NCBI RefSeq assembly: GCF_000196515.1
Contig: NC_014248.1
Span: forward strand, 1,225,501 to 1,289,500
Direction of reading: 5' to 3'
Source: 'Nostoc azollae' 0708
GTDB taxonomy: Bacteria > Cyanobacteriota > Cyanobacteriia > Cyanobacteriales > Nostocaceae
DNA length: 64,000 nucleotides
The position numbers and the translations under genes are program-made. Below, in pieces: positions 16,969 through 26,485 of this stretch. Numbering within the stretch: position 1 is the stretch's first letter; every line of letters begins with the position of its first letter. The notes beneath the pieces were generated by a model. It saw only the letters and a list, made by a program, of their open reading frames with translations. It was not told the DNA's origin and did no database searches.

Positions 16969-18811
16969 AACCCGGATTTGTCACAAGAAGATAAAAAAAA
17001 GGGGTCAAAGACTGCGGAAATGTATATATAGCAGGCATTTTAGCAGTTGGAAACCATGACCCTATCTTCAACAGATTGTATACCAAAACAGTTGAAATTT
17101 GAGCAACAAAAATGGCTGCCAGTCATAGTCAATTTCCAGGGTGGACAAGTAAGAGCAGATGCAGGATTCAGCTTAATTGCTGAAATAGACAGAAAATTGC
17201 AAATCACATCACAGTTTGCACAATGTTTCCAAGATTAGCGAAAGCCAAATCGGATTGACCATTCAATAGAGAGCTTAATTAAACAAAGAATATACGGGCT
17301 GGTCATGGGGTATGAAGACTTGAATGACCACGAATAATTACGTCATGACCAGATGTTTGCTATAGCTTTAGGAAAAAGCATTGGAGTAGAGAATGAACCT
17401 GCAAAATTGGCAGGAAAGAGTACATTAAATCCCCTGGAACATTGTCCTGAAGATGTGGAACAAGGAGCAGAAAGCGGGTACCATGAAATCTGGCATTCTC
17501 CATCAGAAATTGAAAGCTTACTTGTCAAAATATTTCTAGAATCTTACGCCAAAGAACCAAGATAAATTGTTTTGGATTTAGATGTAACTGATGACTTAGT
17601 ACACGGCTATCAGGAGCAAGTTTTCTTCAATACTTATAATGGGGGATAATGCTATGCTCCACTTTATGTTTTCTGTGGAAAACATCTATTAGCAGCCAAA
17701 CTTCACCCTTCAAACGTAGACCCAGCATTTGGGACATTATCAGAACTACAAGGAGTGATTAAATAAATAGGTCAACAATGGAAGAATGTTGAGATTTTAG
17801 TAGGTGGATATAGTGCTTATTCTAGAGACGATATCATCACATGGTGTGAATCCCAAATGGGTGTGGATGATGTTTTTGGATTGGCGCAAAATAGTCGTTT
17901 AATTGGGATGACTAGAAAGACTCAAAGTAGAGCATCCCTTGAGTTTGAGGAAAAACTATCAACAGTAGTTTCATTCTTAGAAACTATGTTTAAACCAGAT
18001 GAAGAACTTACAGAATTTGCTTGTGACTTGATTAATAACTCAATTTGCTATAAATCGTTAGACTATAAAGCTCGTGAATCTTGGAGCCGTAGTCGTCGTG
18101 TTGTTTTTAAAGTTGAATATGGAGTAAAAGGGACTAATGTTCGTTTTGTTGTAACTTCACTTTCTACTAAGAAAGTACCTCCTAGTCAACTATATAGACA
18201 AAAATATTGTCAGCGAGGGGAGATGGAAAATCGTTTTAAAGAACAACAATTAGAACTTTTTAGTGATAGAACAAGCAACCATACATTTACGGTAAATCAA
18301 TTAGGTTTATGGTTCTCTTCTATAGCTTAGGTTTTGCTCAATGCCTTGGGTCAAAAATGTTTAGCTAAAACCGAATTACAAAATGCTAATGTTGGGACTA
18401 TTCGTACCAAATTATTGCAGTTAGGAGCTTTAATTACTGTAAGTACACGTCCCATTTTAATTGCGATTACTAGTTCTTGCCCATACAGACATATCTTTGC
18501 TACTGCTCATAAACGCTTAATAATGCTGACTAATACTGCTTAATTTGAAGTTAAATTGCCTTTTACTTATTTCTAATTAATCATACTTCACCCTTGGGTT
18601 GATTCAAGTCTTGTTTTGTCATGCTTAATTTTATGAACAGAGCATTTTGATTTTACTACCAATAAAAAGATAGTGACTTTTTTAGCTTTATAAATGCGAT
18701 TTTATATTTAATTTATCTCTGCGATTCAGTTTTGATTGATGATGTATGAAAATTTAGTCTCACATCAGGTCATGTAAATTTATTTTTTACTGCTTGTGAG
18801 AAATCCGGGTT
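16969..18811 (+). mobile_element. IS1380-family element, copy A (1843 bp)
   Basis: The left end AACCCGGATTTGTCACAAG and the right end CTTGTGAGAAATCCGGGTT are 19-bp inverted repeats with one mismatch. The same ends bound copy B at 48617-50459, which has exactly the same length and the opposite orientation. The interior encodes one IS1380 transposase with several stops. No clear target duplication flanks it, though the split host gene is collinear across it. Copy A has more lesions than copy B. Confidence 0.9.
17047..18543 (+). pseudogene. IS1380 transposase, copy A (multiple stops)
   Basis: Consecutive blocks in one frame: LKFEQQKWLPVIVNFQGG, VMGYEDLNDHE, MFAIALGKSIGVENEPAKLA GKSTLNPLEHC, IVLDLDVTDD, CYAPLYVFCGKHLLAAKL, QNSRLIGMTRKTQ, QLGLWFSSIA and LNALGQKCLAKTELQNANVG. 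Three stops (TAG after CFQD, TAA after LNDHE, TAG after SSIA) are shared with copy B. Copy A has three more: KEPR-stop, NGG-stop and IK-stop. The DDE core is therefore split and the copy is inactive. Confidence 0.9.
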
Positions 18812-19042
18812 AATCCTGTTGGTGGTACATTGATCAGGACAATATAGTGATATATGGTACCGTTGTTGGGCTGCAAGCTCGAATAAATCTAATTCTTCAT
18901 TTACCAAGCAGTCTAAGGGGGATAGATTGGAATGCTCCCTTTTGCTGCTCGAGGCAGAGCCTCACAACACGCATTCTCAACGGGAGACTAGGAAAAAGAT
19001 AAATTACCCCTCTTCGCTTGCGGTAGGGGGCTAGGGGTGGGG

Positions 19043-20752
19043 TTAATAATAACTCCCGGATTTGCGATGATGTACCGCTGTCACACCATCTTGGTTTAAC
19101 ACTTTCCCATCATTAACAGTGGCATAAACCAACCAATGATCACCGACTTCCATACGACTTTGGACAGAACACTCCAGGTAAGATAAAGCACCAGAAAGAA
19201 TTACACCACCATTACTTGCTTCTTCCATCGCTAAACCGGCAAATCTATCTTGTCCAGGGGTGTAGACCTTCATGAACTGTTTGCGTATTTCACGTCCCTC
19301 TGTCAAGATATTGACAACAAATTCATTACCAGTGTGGGTCATGTTTTCCATCGCCCTGTCCTTAGCTACGGCAATGGTTAAACCAGGAGGACTAAAGCTG
19401 GCTTGTGCCACCCAAGATGCTAACATTCCTGTTTTCACTTCCCCTTGAGTAGCGGTAACAACACACAAAGAACCAACAATGCGACCAACTGCTTGTTCAA
19501 CATTAGTTGCAGGTTGTCTAGCGACAACTGCTTTTTTCGCAGCACGTTTGAGTGCTTGGGCGAAATCTGTTCCTGCTTCTTCACAGGTTTGTAAGGTGAC
19601 TTCGTTGGGTTTGAACTTGACGCGAATGGTGTCAAAACCAAATCTGTAACCTGCATCTTTGAGTTTGCTTTCGATGAAATCAACTGCTTCCCCACTCCAA
19701 CCAAAAGAACCGAAAACTCCAGCGAGTTTGTTGTTAGTAGCGGTGGAGAGAACTATTCCTAAAGCTGTTTGTACTGGTGTGGGTGCGTGGCCGCCTAAAG
19801 TGGGAGAACCGATGACAAAACCTGCTGATTTTTCAACTGCGGTTTTGATTTCTTCGGGGTCAGCAAATTCGCAGTTAATTGACTCGACGCTAACTCCTGC
19901 TTTGGTTATACCACGTGCAATCGCTTGAGCCAATGTTGCTGTATTCCCATAGGCAGAAGCATAAATCAAAGTTACGGTCATGTCAGCATTAGTTTGTTGT
20001 TGAATCCATTCCCGATAAGAATGGGTAAGTTCAATTAAACCATAACGAACTAATGAACCGTGACCAGTGGCGTACAATCTGACTGGTAAATCTGATAATT
20101 TATCCAAGGCTGTTTCTACTTGTCTGGCGTGGGGAGCCATGAGGCAATCGAAATAATAACGCCTATCTTCGTTAAAAATTTCCCAACCTTCATCAAATAC
20201 TTGATCACCACAAGTATGCGCCCCAAATAACTTATCAGAAAATAGTATTTCTGTTTGGGGATCGTAGGTGCAAAGTTCATCAGCATAGCGGGGATTAGGT
20301 GTAGGAATAAATTGCAGATGATGTCCTTTACCTAGATCTAAAGTTTCCTCACCCCGCATTACCAAAATTGGTAAATCTTGATTTTCTAACGCTGCTTTTA
20401 AATTTATCGCTCCTGGATTTGAACAAACAAAGGTAATTTGTGGGGAAATTTCTAGTAAAGTTCTTAATGTTGCAGCCCGGTTAGGATTAACGTGACCAAG
20501 AATTACATAATCAACAGTTTCGACATCAATTCTTTGTTGTAAAGCTGCTAAATAAATTTCTGTAAAAGTCTCTCCTGGTGGGTCAATTAAGGCGATTTTA
20601 TCACCTTGAATTAAAAAGGAATTAGCGGTTGTACCTTTAGCCAAGGCGTATTCTATTTCAAATCTTAGCCTTGTCCAACTGCGGGCTCGCAATATTGTTG
20701 TATCTGTCCCAATCGGCAAAATTTGAATATCACGAGGTTTGGTTTCTAACAT
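19043..20752 (-). CDS. flv1: Flavodiiron protein, Flv1-type (degenerate metal ligands)
   Basis: Flavodiiron proteins in cyanobacteria reduce O2 to water with electrons from photosystem I, Flv1 and Flv3 acting together. The 569 residues show the lactamase-like domain (1-255), flavodoxin-like domain (about 258-400, LIYASAYGNTATLAQAI) and the C-terminal flavin reductase domain (about 425-569). The canonical H-x-E-x-D-H iron ligands are replaced by H87-V-N89-P-N91-R92, and the later His is Arg in TPNPRYAD. This ligand loss defines the Flv1/Flv2 class. Encoded 243 bp downstream of flv3. Adjacent flv3-flv1 resembles the heterocyst-specific pair of Anabaena (all0178-all0177), so Flv1B is likely (inference). 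Confidence 0.9.
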   Translation of the reverse strand: MLETKPRDIQILPIGTDTTILRARSWTRLRFEIEYALAKGTTANSFLIQGDKIALIDPPGETFTEIYLAALQQRIDVETVDYVILGHVNPNRAATLRTLLEISPQITFVCSNPGAINLKAALENQDLPILVMRGEETLDLGKGHHLQFIPTPNPRYADELCTYDPQTEILFSDKLFGAHTCGDQVFDEGWEIFNEDRRYYFDCLMAPHARQVETALDKLSDLPVRLYATGHGSLVRYGLIELTHSYREWIQQQTNADMTVTLIYASAYGNTATLAQAIARGITKAGVSVESINCEFADPEEIKTAVEKSAGFVIGSPTLGGHAPTPVQTALGIVLSTATNNKLAGVFGSFGWSGEAVDFIESKLKDAGYRFGFDTIRVKFKPNEVTLQTCEEAGTDFAQALKRAAKKAVVARQPATNVEQAVGRIVGSLCVVTATQGEVKTGMLASWVAQASFSPPGLTIAVAKDRAMENMTHTGNEFVVNILTEGREIRKQFMKVYTPGQDRFAGLAMEEASNGGVILSGALSYLECSVQSRMEVGDHWLVYATVNDGKVLNQDGVTAVHHRKSGSYY

Positions 20753-20913
20753 GGTTTTATTTCCTTTCTTGAAATAATTCGTTCTATTTGTGCTGAAATT
20801 CAGTTGTTAAGGTTGTTTATCTAGGCTTAAAGTCTAAGGTAGATGGGACGAGAGAGGGAAGATATAGCGCAATTGAAAATCAGAAAGATCTTAAAGATGT
20901 TATTTTTTCGCAA

Positions 20914-20930
20914 GGTGGGCATTACCCACC
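20914..20930. repeat. Palindromic intergenic repeat GGTGGGCATTACCCACC
   Basis: A 17-bp palindrome between flv3 and flv1. Near-identical copies occur at 48277-48293 and 59601-59617. These sit only between genes. In an flv3-flv1 transcript it could form a hairpin, but with no T-run it is not a factor-independent terminator. Confidence 0.7.
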
Positions 20931-20995
20931 CTACAGGCGACAAATAATAAATCAATTCAAAATTCTAGAATTGTTTATTTTGAATTTTGAGTTGT

Positions 20996-22744
20996 TTAAT
21001 AGTGGTTTCCGACTTTCCGGTGGTGAACTGCTGTTAGTGAATCTGGTTTTGATATTCTTCCAGCGTAAACGGTGCTGTATACTGCCCAGTGGTCGCCACA
21101 ATCCATGCGGCTAATCACTTCGCATTCCATGTAGGCCAGCGCATCTGTCAAAATAGGTGCACCATTTTCCGCTGGTTGGTTTCTTACTCCTTCAAAACGA
21201 TCTGCACCGGGAGGGAACCGTTTTAAGAAGTGTTTCATCAAGGGTTGATAATTTCCTTCTTCCAGTACATTGAGGACAAAGCGATCGCCTACTTGCATTA
21301 GTGATTCAATCGCCCGGTCTTTAGCTACCGCTATGGAAAATCCTAAAGGTTTGAAACTGGCTTGACTCACCCAAGAAGCTAACATGGCACTGGATACATC
21401 CCCTTTTTTAGCAGTGATGATATATAAACCGCCGCTAATTCTCCCTAGTGCTTTGTCTAAGTCAGCACCAAGAGATTTCATTGCCTTGATGCTTTTATCT
21501 CTAGTCACCCATTGACCTAAATCCGTTCCCGCTTCTTCACATTTTTTGTAAATGTTGTCTGTCGGTGTTTCCCGAATTTCAATTACACGAAAAGCTACAT
21601 TCAAACCCGCAGCCCGGAATTGATTTAATAGTGGATAAGTTGGTTCATCATTTCCACCACCGGTTTCAAAAATACCAATGGCTTGTTTTTCCTTCGCGGA
21701 ACCTAAAACTGTACTCAGTGCAGCTTGAATAGTGGCACTAGCAGAAGTAGGAGGCATTCCCACAACTAGCCCAGCACAGCGTCCTACAAGCTCCCGCAAC
21801 TCTTGCAAATCCACTGCTCCACCCAAATCGACCATTTCCACAGCTACGCCTGTTTTAACGATGCCGTTGGTGATTGATTGCGCCAAGCGATCGCTATACC
21901 CATACTCAGAAACATAAAATATCCCAACCGCCGTTTCTGCCTTAGTTTGTCCTTGACTCCAATTCCGGTAACGTCCAATTAATTCTTCAACGTTATGGTA
22001 AAGTAGTGGACCATGACCTGTAGCGACCATTTTGATTGCTTTTAATTCTCCCATCCGCTTTAGGGCAGATAAAACAGAACGGGCATTTGGACCCATTAAG
22101 CAGTCGTAGTAATATTGAAAATCTTTTTCAATTGCTGCTAAGTCATCATCAAAGGTACTATTGGAGCAATAGTGCAACCCAAAAGCATCGCAAGTGAAGA
22201 GAGTTTCGGTTTTGTGGTCAAAGCTGAAAATGGTGTCAGGCCAGTGTAAATTAGGCGCGCTCACGAATTCAAATTGGTGCCCATTACCTAAATCCAAGCG
22301 CTCGCCATTTTTGACAATCCGCCGTTTAAAAGGCCAATGTACCAAATCTTCCAAAAACTGAATTGCTACCTTAGAGCCAACTACAGTAATATTAGGAGCC
22401 ATAGATAGCAAATCTTTCACCAAGCCGCTGTGGTCTGGTTCTGTATGGCTGATAATTAAATAATTTATCTCTTCAGGATTGATTAAAGCTGTCAGTGTAT
22501 CAAAATATAGCTGACGGAATTTCTCGTGAGACGTATCAACTAAGGCAGTTTGCTCACCACCGATGAGAAATGAGTTATAAGTTGTACCATTTTGCAAACC
22601 AAACTCAATATCAAAGCGATCACGATCCCAGTCCAAAGACCGAATCGCTGTTGTATTTTCAGCAATCTCTACAGTCTGTATGGTGAGACGTTTTTCCGGG
22701 GCTGGGTTTCCCTGTTTTTCAAATTTATCGGTGAGCAATACCAT
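20996..22744 (-). CDS. flv3: Flavodiiron protein, Flv3-type (canonical metal ligands)
   Basis: Partner of Flv1 in NAD(P)H- or ferredoxin-driven O2 photoreduction. 582 residues with the same three domains: lactamase-like, flavodoxin-like (FYVSEYGYSDRLAQSI) and flavin reductase (SAMLASWVSQASFKPLGFSI). The iron ligands H100-T-E102-P-D104-H105 are intact, with LHWPDT and ATGHGPL supplying later ligands. It precedes flv1 on the same strand, probably as one operon. A short stretch upstream (22745-22855) is shared with the divergent coaX gene and must contain the promoter. Confidence 0.92.
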   Translation of the reverse strand: MVLLTDKFEKQGNPAPEKRLTIQTVEIAENTTAIRSLDWDRDRFDIEFGLQNGTTYNSFLIGGEQTALVDTSHEKFRQLYFDTLTALINPEEINYLIISHTEPDHSGLVKDLLSMAPNITVVGSKVAIQFLEDLVHWPFKRRIVKNGERLDLGNGHQFEFVSAPNLHWPDTIFSFDHKTETLFTCDAFGLHYCSNSTFDDDLAAIEKDFQYYYDCLMGPNARSVLSALKRMGELKAIKMVATGHGPLLYHNVEELIGRYRNWSQGQTKAETAVGIFYVSEYGYSDRLAQSITNGIVKTGVAVEMVDLGGAVDLQELRELVGRCAGLVVGMPPTSASATIQAALSTVLGSAKEKQAIGIFETGGGNDEPTYPLLNQFRAAGLNVAFRVIEIRETPTDNIYKKCEEAGTDLGQWVTRDKSIKAMKSLGADLDKALGRISGGLYIITAKKGDVSSAMLASWVSQASFKPLGFSIAVAKDRAIESLMQVGDRFVLNVLEEGNYQPLMKHFLKRFPPGADRFEGVRNQPAENGAPILTDALAYMECEVISRMDCGDHWAVYSTVYAGRISKPDSLTAVHHRKVGNHY

Positions 22745-22855
22745 AACTCCCCTCCTTGAGAAAATTGAGTATTTATTCCTCTTCCTTTATTATGACACGG
22801 GTTGAATATTACTTTTTCTTGAAAAACCTATAGCTGACTTAAGAAAATTAAAAGT

Positions 22856-23668
22856 GTGAAACAGAATACCCACCAACAAACCACAGAAAATCTTTGGCTA
22901 GGATTAATGATTGGTAATTCCCGCTTACATTGGGCGTTATTTGTTGATAATACCCTCAACTCAACTTGGGACACAGAACATTTATCAACATCTGATATAC
23001 AACAGTTAGCTAAAACAAATACTCTACCTGTCTCACCATCTTCTACTCGTCCTATTTTCCTCTCTTCGAACCTCCCCATCACTCTCGTTTTAGCTTCCGT
23101 AGTTCCCACTCAAACAAAACTTTGGCAAACTTACCCAAATGTGCGCTTAATTACCTTAAACCACATCCCCATCAAGGGTATGTATCCCACACTAGGAATT
23201 GACCGCGCCCTCGCTTTATATGGTGCAGGACAAACTTATGGATTTCCCGTATTAGTAATTGATGTTGGTACAGCACTAACTTTTACAGGTGTTGATCATC
23301 AGCAGCGTTTAATAGGTGGTGCAATTTTACCAGGACTAAGTTTACAGTTTAACAGTTTGGGTCGAAATACAGGACAATTACCATTATTAAACACACGTTC
23401 AATTACTTCTTTACCACCACGTTTTGCCATGAATACAAAAGAAGCAATTAAAAGTGGAGTAATTTACACATTATTAGCAGGAACTAAAGATTTTATTGGG
23501 TCTTGGTTATCTTTATTTCCAGATAGTAAGATAGCAATTACTGGGGGAGATTGTAATTTATTAAGAGGCTATTTACAAAACTATGATCCAGAAATAGCTA
23601 CGAAATTAATTGCCGAAAGGAATTTAATTTTCTTGGGAATGGGAAAGATCTTATTTGGCAATGGTTAA
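22856..23668 (+). CDS. coaX: Type III pantothenate kinase
   Basis: Catalyses the ATP-dependent phosphorylation of pantothenate, first step of coenzyme A synthesis. The acetate-kinase-fold motifs are visible: N-terminal [13 protein letters not shown] (phosphate loop), [26 protein letters not shown] and the glycine-rich [13 protein letters not shown], then [14 protein letters not shown]. The 270-residue length is normal. The frame opens at a GTG (22856) that gives [20 protein letters not shown]; an internal start nearer MIGNS cannot be excluded. Confidence 0.9.
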   Translation: MKQNTHQQTTENLWLGLMIGNSRLHWALFVDNTLNSTWDTEHLSTSDIQQLAKTNTLPVSPSSTRPIFLSSNLPITLVLASVVPTQTKLWQTYPNVRLITLNHIPIKGMYPTLGIDRALALYGAGQTYGFPVLVIDVGTALTFTGVDHQQRLIGGAILPGLSLQFNSLGRNTGQLPLLNTRSITSLPPRFAMNTKEAIKSGVIYTLLAGTKDFIGSWLSLFPDSKIAITGGDCNLLRGYLQNYDPEIATKLIAERNLIFLGMGKILFGNG

Positions 23669-23958
23669 TAAAAATATCAATTTTTAACGTCAATCAACAT
23701 AAAAAATTAAAGATGGTAGAGAATAGAGACAGGAGTTTGCACTTCAGAAATGATGCCAAAAACATTAATGATTGATGTTCTTATGCAGCAGTCAGAGGCT
23801 CTTTTCGTAGAGGAACTACTGCAAGTTAGGGCGAAAGTTGATGCTTTGATTCAGGTTAAATCCTATCCTGTAGCCAAGATATGGAATACTAGAAGCCATT
23901 CATTAGAATGGCTAGAAAGATAGGGTCTCATGTTAGACGCATTAGAATCATGGACTAG

Positions 23959-24156
23959 CAAAGAATTCCAATCTCAAAATTCTATAAAAATCTAGCCAAA
24001 TCTTTTGAATTAGAAACCTATATAGAGCATACAGATGATCCTTTAGAAAAAGTTATAGAACTGGTAGATGAATGGATGGCTGATGAATCAGATTATGATC
24101 AAGGAACTTATCCTCAAATCGAAGCAGCTTTAAACAAAAATTGGTTATCAATATAG
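23959..24156 (+). pseudogene. Putative small antitoxin-like gene, start lost
   Basis: The frame just upstream of the PIN gene reads LAKSFELETYIEHTDDPLEK VIELVDEWMADESDYDQGTY PQIEAALNKNWLSI and stops 4 bases before the PIN ATG. Its acidic composition and position fit an antitoxin of a PIN toxin, but I do not know the family. The frame has no ATG: a TAG is at 23956, and the sequence in between reads QRIPISKFYKN. Preceding short frames (23749, 23931) are open but unrecognised. Probably decayed by a frameshift upstream. Confidence 0.45.
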
Positions 24157-24160
24157 ATAG

Positions 24161-24598
24161 ATGAGTAGAGTTATATTGTTAGATACTCATCTACTGAGTA
24201 AAATAACCCATCCAAACATAGATCCAAAAGTACAGCAGTAGTTGAAATCTTTACAAGAGAGTAAAACTGCAATACGTATACCAGAAATAGCTGACTACGA
24301 GCTTCGGCGTGAACTAATCAGAGAAGGAAAGAACAAGAGTTTAGAACGTCTCGACACATTCAGCCAAATTTGTCTTATTCCCATAACTAGTAAAACAATG
24401 CGAAAAGCAGCAGAGTTATGGGCATGGGTACGAAATCAGGGAAAGCCTACAGCAAGTAATGATAGTTTAGATGGTGATGTTATTCTTGCACCTCAGCTAA
24501 TTCTTCAATTAAATTGTTTTGATGAAGTCATAGTTGTAAAAACAAATTTAAAACACATATGTCGGTTTGCAAACGAAGGAATATTTGTCGCTGATTGA
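24161..24598 (+). pseudogene. PIN-domain (VapC-like) toxin with in-frame TAG
   Basis: Starts MSRVILLDTHLLSKITHPNI DPKVQQ, has TAG at 24239-24241 where relatives keep a Trp codon (QW.KSL), then continues LKSLQESKTAIRIPEIADYE LRRELIREG, RKAAELWAWVRNQGKPTASN, DSLDGDVILAPQLI and VIVVKTNLKHICRFA to a normal stop. The PIN acidic residues are visible: D8 in LLDT, E in PEIADYE, D in SLDGD. The usual LLDTGPL reads LLDTHLL. One nucleotide change (TGG to TAG) would explain the break. An internal ATG is not in the ORF; a GTG or TTG restart would lack the first catalytic Asp. Confidence 0.75.
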
Positions 24599-24745
24599 CA
24601 GGAAAGTTTAGAGAGTGTTGTTTAATTTTCATTGCTAATGGTCTGAATTATGATTTCCAGGATTTAAGAATTTCCAAAATTAAGATAAACATTTTATCAT
24701 AAATTACCAATTACCTGCTGAAACTGCATAACTAGCAACTTGGTT

Positions 24746-24835
24746 TACAGCAGATAGCAGATTAATGAGGTACAGAATCTAAATAGAACCTAGACAGCAA
24801 GAGAGTTTTAATCCTGAGTGCTGACTCCTGCTGTA
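24746..24835. repeat. Short dispersed repeat C, copy 2 (inverted)
   Basis: Reverse orientation relative to 11179-11269. It begins TACAGCAGATAGCAGATTAA and ends GTGCTGACTCCTGCTGTA. It ends directly at the stop codon of the NUDIX gene (24836), so it is positioned exactly at that gene's 3' end. Confidence 0.75.
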
Positions 24836-25396
24836 TCATGCCAAAGTGGTTAAACCATGCAAATAGTCTTGCAACTGTCGAGCATGGTCATGAGACATTT
24901 TTGGTTGAGGTAAAGAACTAGGAGTAAAAGCCTTAATTTCTATCACTTCTAAATTATCTTTAACCTTCATTTCTCCTTGTACTTCAGCCTCAACAACAAC
25001 ACAAATTGAATGGACTCTCGGATCACGATCTGGTGAAGAATAAACTCCCACCAAACGCCGAATTTTTAACACATCGAGTCCGGTTTCTTCCATCAACTCT
25101 CGACGCACTGCATGAGGAATATCTTCTCCCCAGTCAACCATACCACCAGGCAAAGACCAGCAACCATCATCTTTCCGACGAATTAACACAATTCGACCAT
25201 CAGGTAAAATTGGAATCACACTAGTACCAGTAATGGGATGGCGAAAGATAATACCCAAAACCGTTTGTCCAAAGTGCCATAAACTGCGTGTGGACTGAAT
25301 CACTGCCGTTAAAAAATTAATAGTATTCAATCTGCAAATTTTTTGGTGTCGTTGGTAACTTCCCACCACTGAATATAAACTCAATGAGTAAAACAT
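24836..25396 (-). CDS. NUDIX hydrolase
   Basis: Hydrolyses a nucleoside diphosphate linked to another moiety; the substrate is not predictable. The Nudix box GGMVDWGEDIPHAVRRELME ETG matches G-x5-E-x7-REUXEEXGU. An N-terminal extension of about 55 residues precedes the domain (FYSLSLYSVVGSYQRHQK). It is unrelated at the N terminus to the second NUDIX gene in the window (44849). Its stop codon abuts repeat C. Confidence 0.85.
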   Translation of the reverse strand: MFYSLSLYSVVGSYQRHQKICRLNTINFLTAVIQSTRSLWHFGQTVLGIIFRHPITGTSVIPILPDGRIVLIRRKDDGCWSLPGGMVDWGEDIPHAVRRELMEETGLDVLKIRRLVGVYSSPDRDPRVHSICVVVEAEVQGEMKVKDNLEVIEIKAFTPSSLPQPKMSHDHARQLQDYLHGLTTLA

Positions 25397-26105
25397 AAAT
25401 TGAGTCTTGTTGGATATAGATATGGTGGGATTAGAGCTTTTATTTTAGCCAAGATACGTATAATACATCAATTATACTATTTAACTATAAATCATTAACC
25501 AGTAAAAATTGATTAGACGTATATTCAGGAATCAAAAACGATCTATAAATCCATATTCCTGGTTTATGTTTTCCTTCCCACTTGGGATAAAATTGATAAC
25601 TCATACTTTTTAAGTATCTCCCGATTTTCAACACTATGTGCCTGATTCACAGCAATAATCAATACTAGGGTTGTTAACTACATTCCGGTTGAATTGCTAA
25701 AAAGCGTAGTGTTTAAGTTTCCAAGTTTTTGACTTTTACATGAGTGCTGTCCTGATATCCCCAAGTTTTAGAAGGATTCCGGGATATGGTTGTGAAATAA
25801 TGATTTACGGTAGCTATAAACATAAATAAATGCCAATATAGCTTGACAGAAACTATGTGAGTACGCTAAGATGGTTTGCTGTTTAAAGTGTTAATGTTTA
25901 CTGCACTAGGCGAAAAGTAATCCCGACAGCTTTATACTTTAGGGATTGGGTTTTTTAGTTAGCCCCATCGGTTATACCCGATTAACTTAAGGCATAAGAT
26001 AAATGAATATCTATGCTTTTTGGGACTATTTTAATGAAATCGGTAGCTTATATTACCGACCAATGCCTAGATGTAGGTTTTTTGTTGTTTATTCATGAGG
26101 TGAAT
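25397..26105. other. Long intergenic region with two hairpins before a small basic-protein gene
   Basis: No gene is seen. Between about 25918 and 25985 two inverted repeats occur in series: AATCCC ... GGGATT (arms near 25919 and 25945) and ATCGG ... CCGAT (near 25967-25983). Closer to the small gene, CGGTAGC TTATATT ACCG occurs around 26041. The spacing could represent a structured 5' leader, but I do not recognise any known riboswitch. Confidence 0.3.
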
Positions 26106-26279
26106 ATGGCCAAGCGCCGCAACCCGAAAAAAGAAAAGGCGCTACGGAACCAGGCTTATGCCAGAAAGTTTCGTAAACGGACTACGACAGGAAGAATGCA
26201 AAGAAGGTTCCAACAAAGACCACCGAAGAGTGAAGAAGATGAAGGAACAGGAGCAGCAGCAATGGACGCTGCTGAATAA
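26106..26279 (+). CDS. Small very basic cyanobacterial protein of unknown function
   Basis: 57 residues beginning MAKRRNPKKEKALRNQAYAR KFRKRTTTG, then an acidic tail PPKSEEDEGTGAAAMDAAE. I picked the ATG at 26106 because the basic core starts there; the longer frame from 26013 adds an unrelated hydrophobic stretch. The form is that of an RNA- or ribosome-associated small protein conserved in cyanobacteria (recollection). A possible structured leader precedes it. Confidence 0.6.
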   Translation: MAKRRNPKKEKALRNQAYARKFRKRTTTGRMQRRFQQRPPKSEEDEGTGAAAMDAAE

Positions 26280-26485
26280 TTTGACTGTTTAAATATTTAC
26301 TCTTATATAGCAGTGAGCAGTCAGCATTCAGCTTTTGATAAACCTTATATAATCAAGAGTTGGGAATTTGAGCTTGCCCTAATTACCCTGACAACTGCTA
26401 TATTAATTTTGTATATTTGGGCGTACATCTATTTAGTATTTGTACGCCTTTATTTATTTTTGAGTCAGGAGTAAAAAACTACTCA

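Larger units (their letters stand above)
16735..18847 (+). pseudogene. Small conserved gene split by an IS1380 element
   Basis: The 5' part starts MPYPKISCEEITKRGKELYE NKIRLLVEKTENIGKII, has an in-frame TAA, continues INVDTGEYEIANDLIITTRK, shifts frame, and reads QANLPIWSGRIGFEQ up to the IS left end at 16969. On the far side of the element (18812) the text resumes NPVGGTLIRTI and stops. Together they restore the usual form of a short cyanobacterial protein (GRIGFxxVYxxGGTLxRT) often encoded beside toxin-antitoxin genes. Function unknown. Three lesions: stop, frameshift and insertion. Confidence 0.7.

Noticed and set aside
17047-18543. Recoding (selenocysteine or programmed readthrough) of the shared IS1380 stops
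   Set aside because: Copy A adds three more stops and no recoding signal is apparent; decay is the simpler reading, though the shared stops remain noteworthy.
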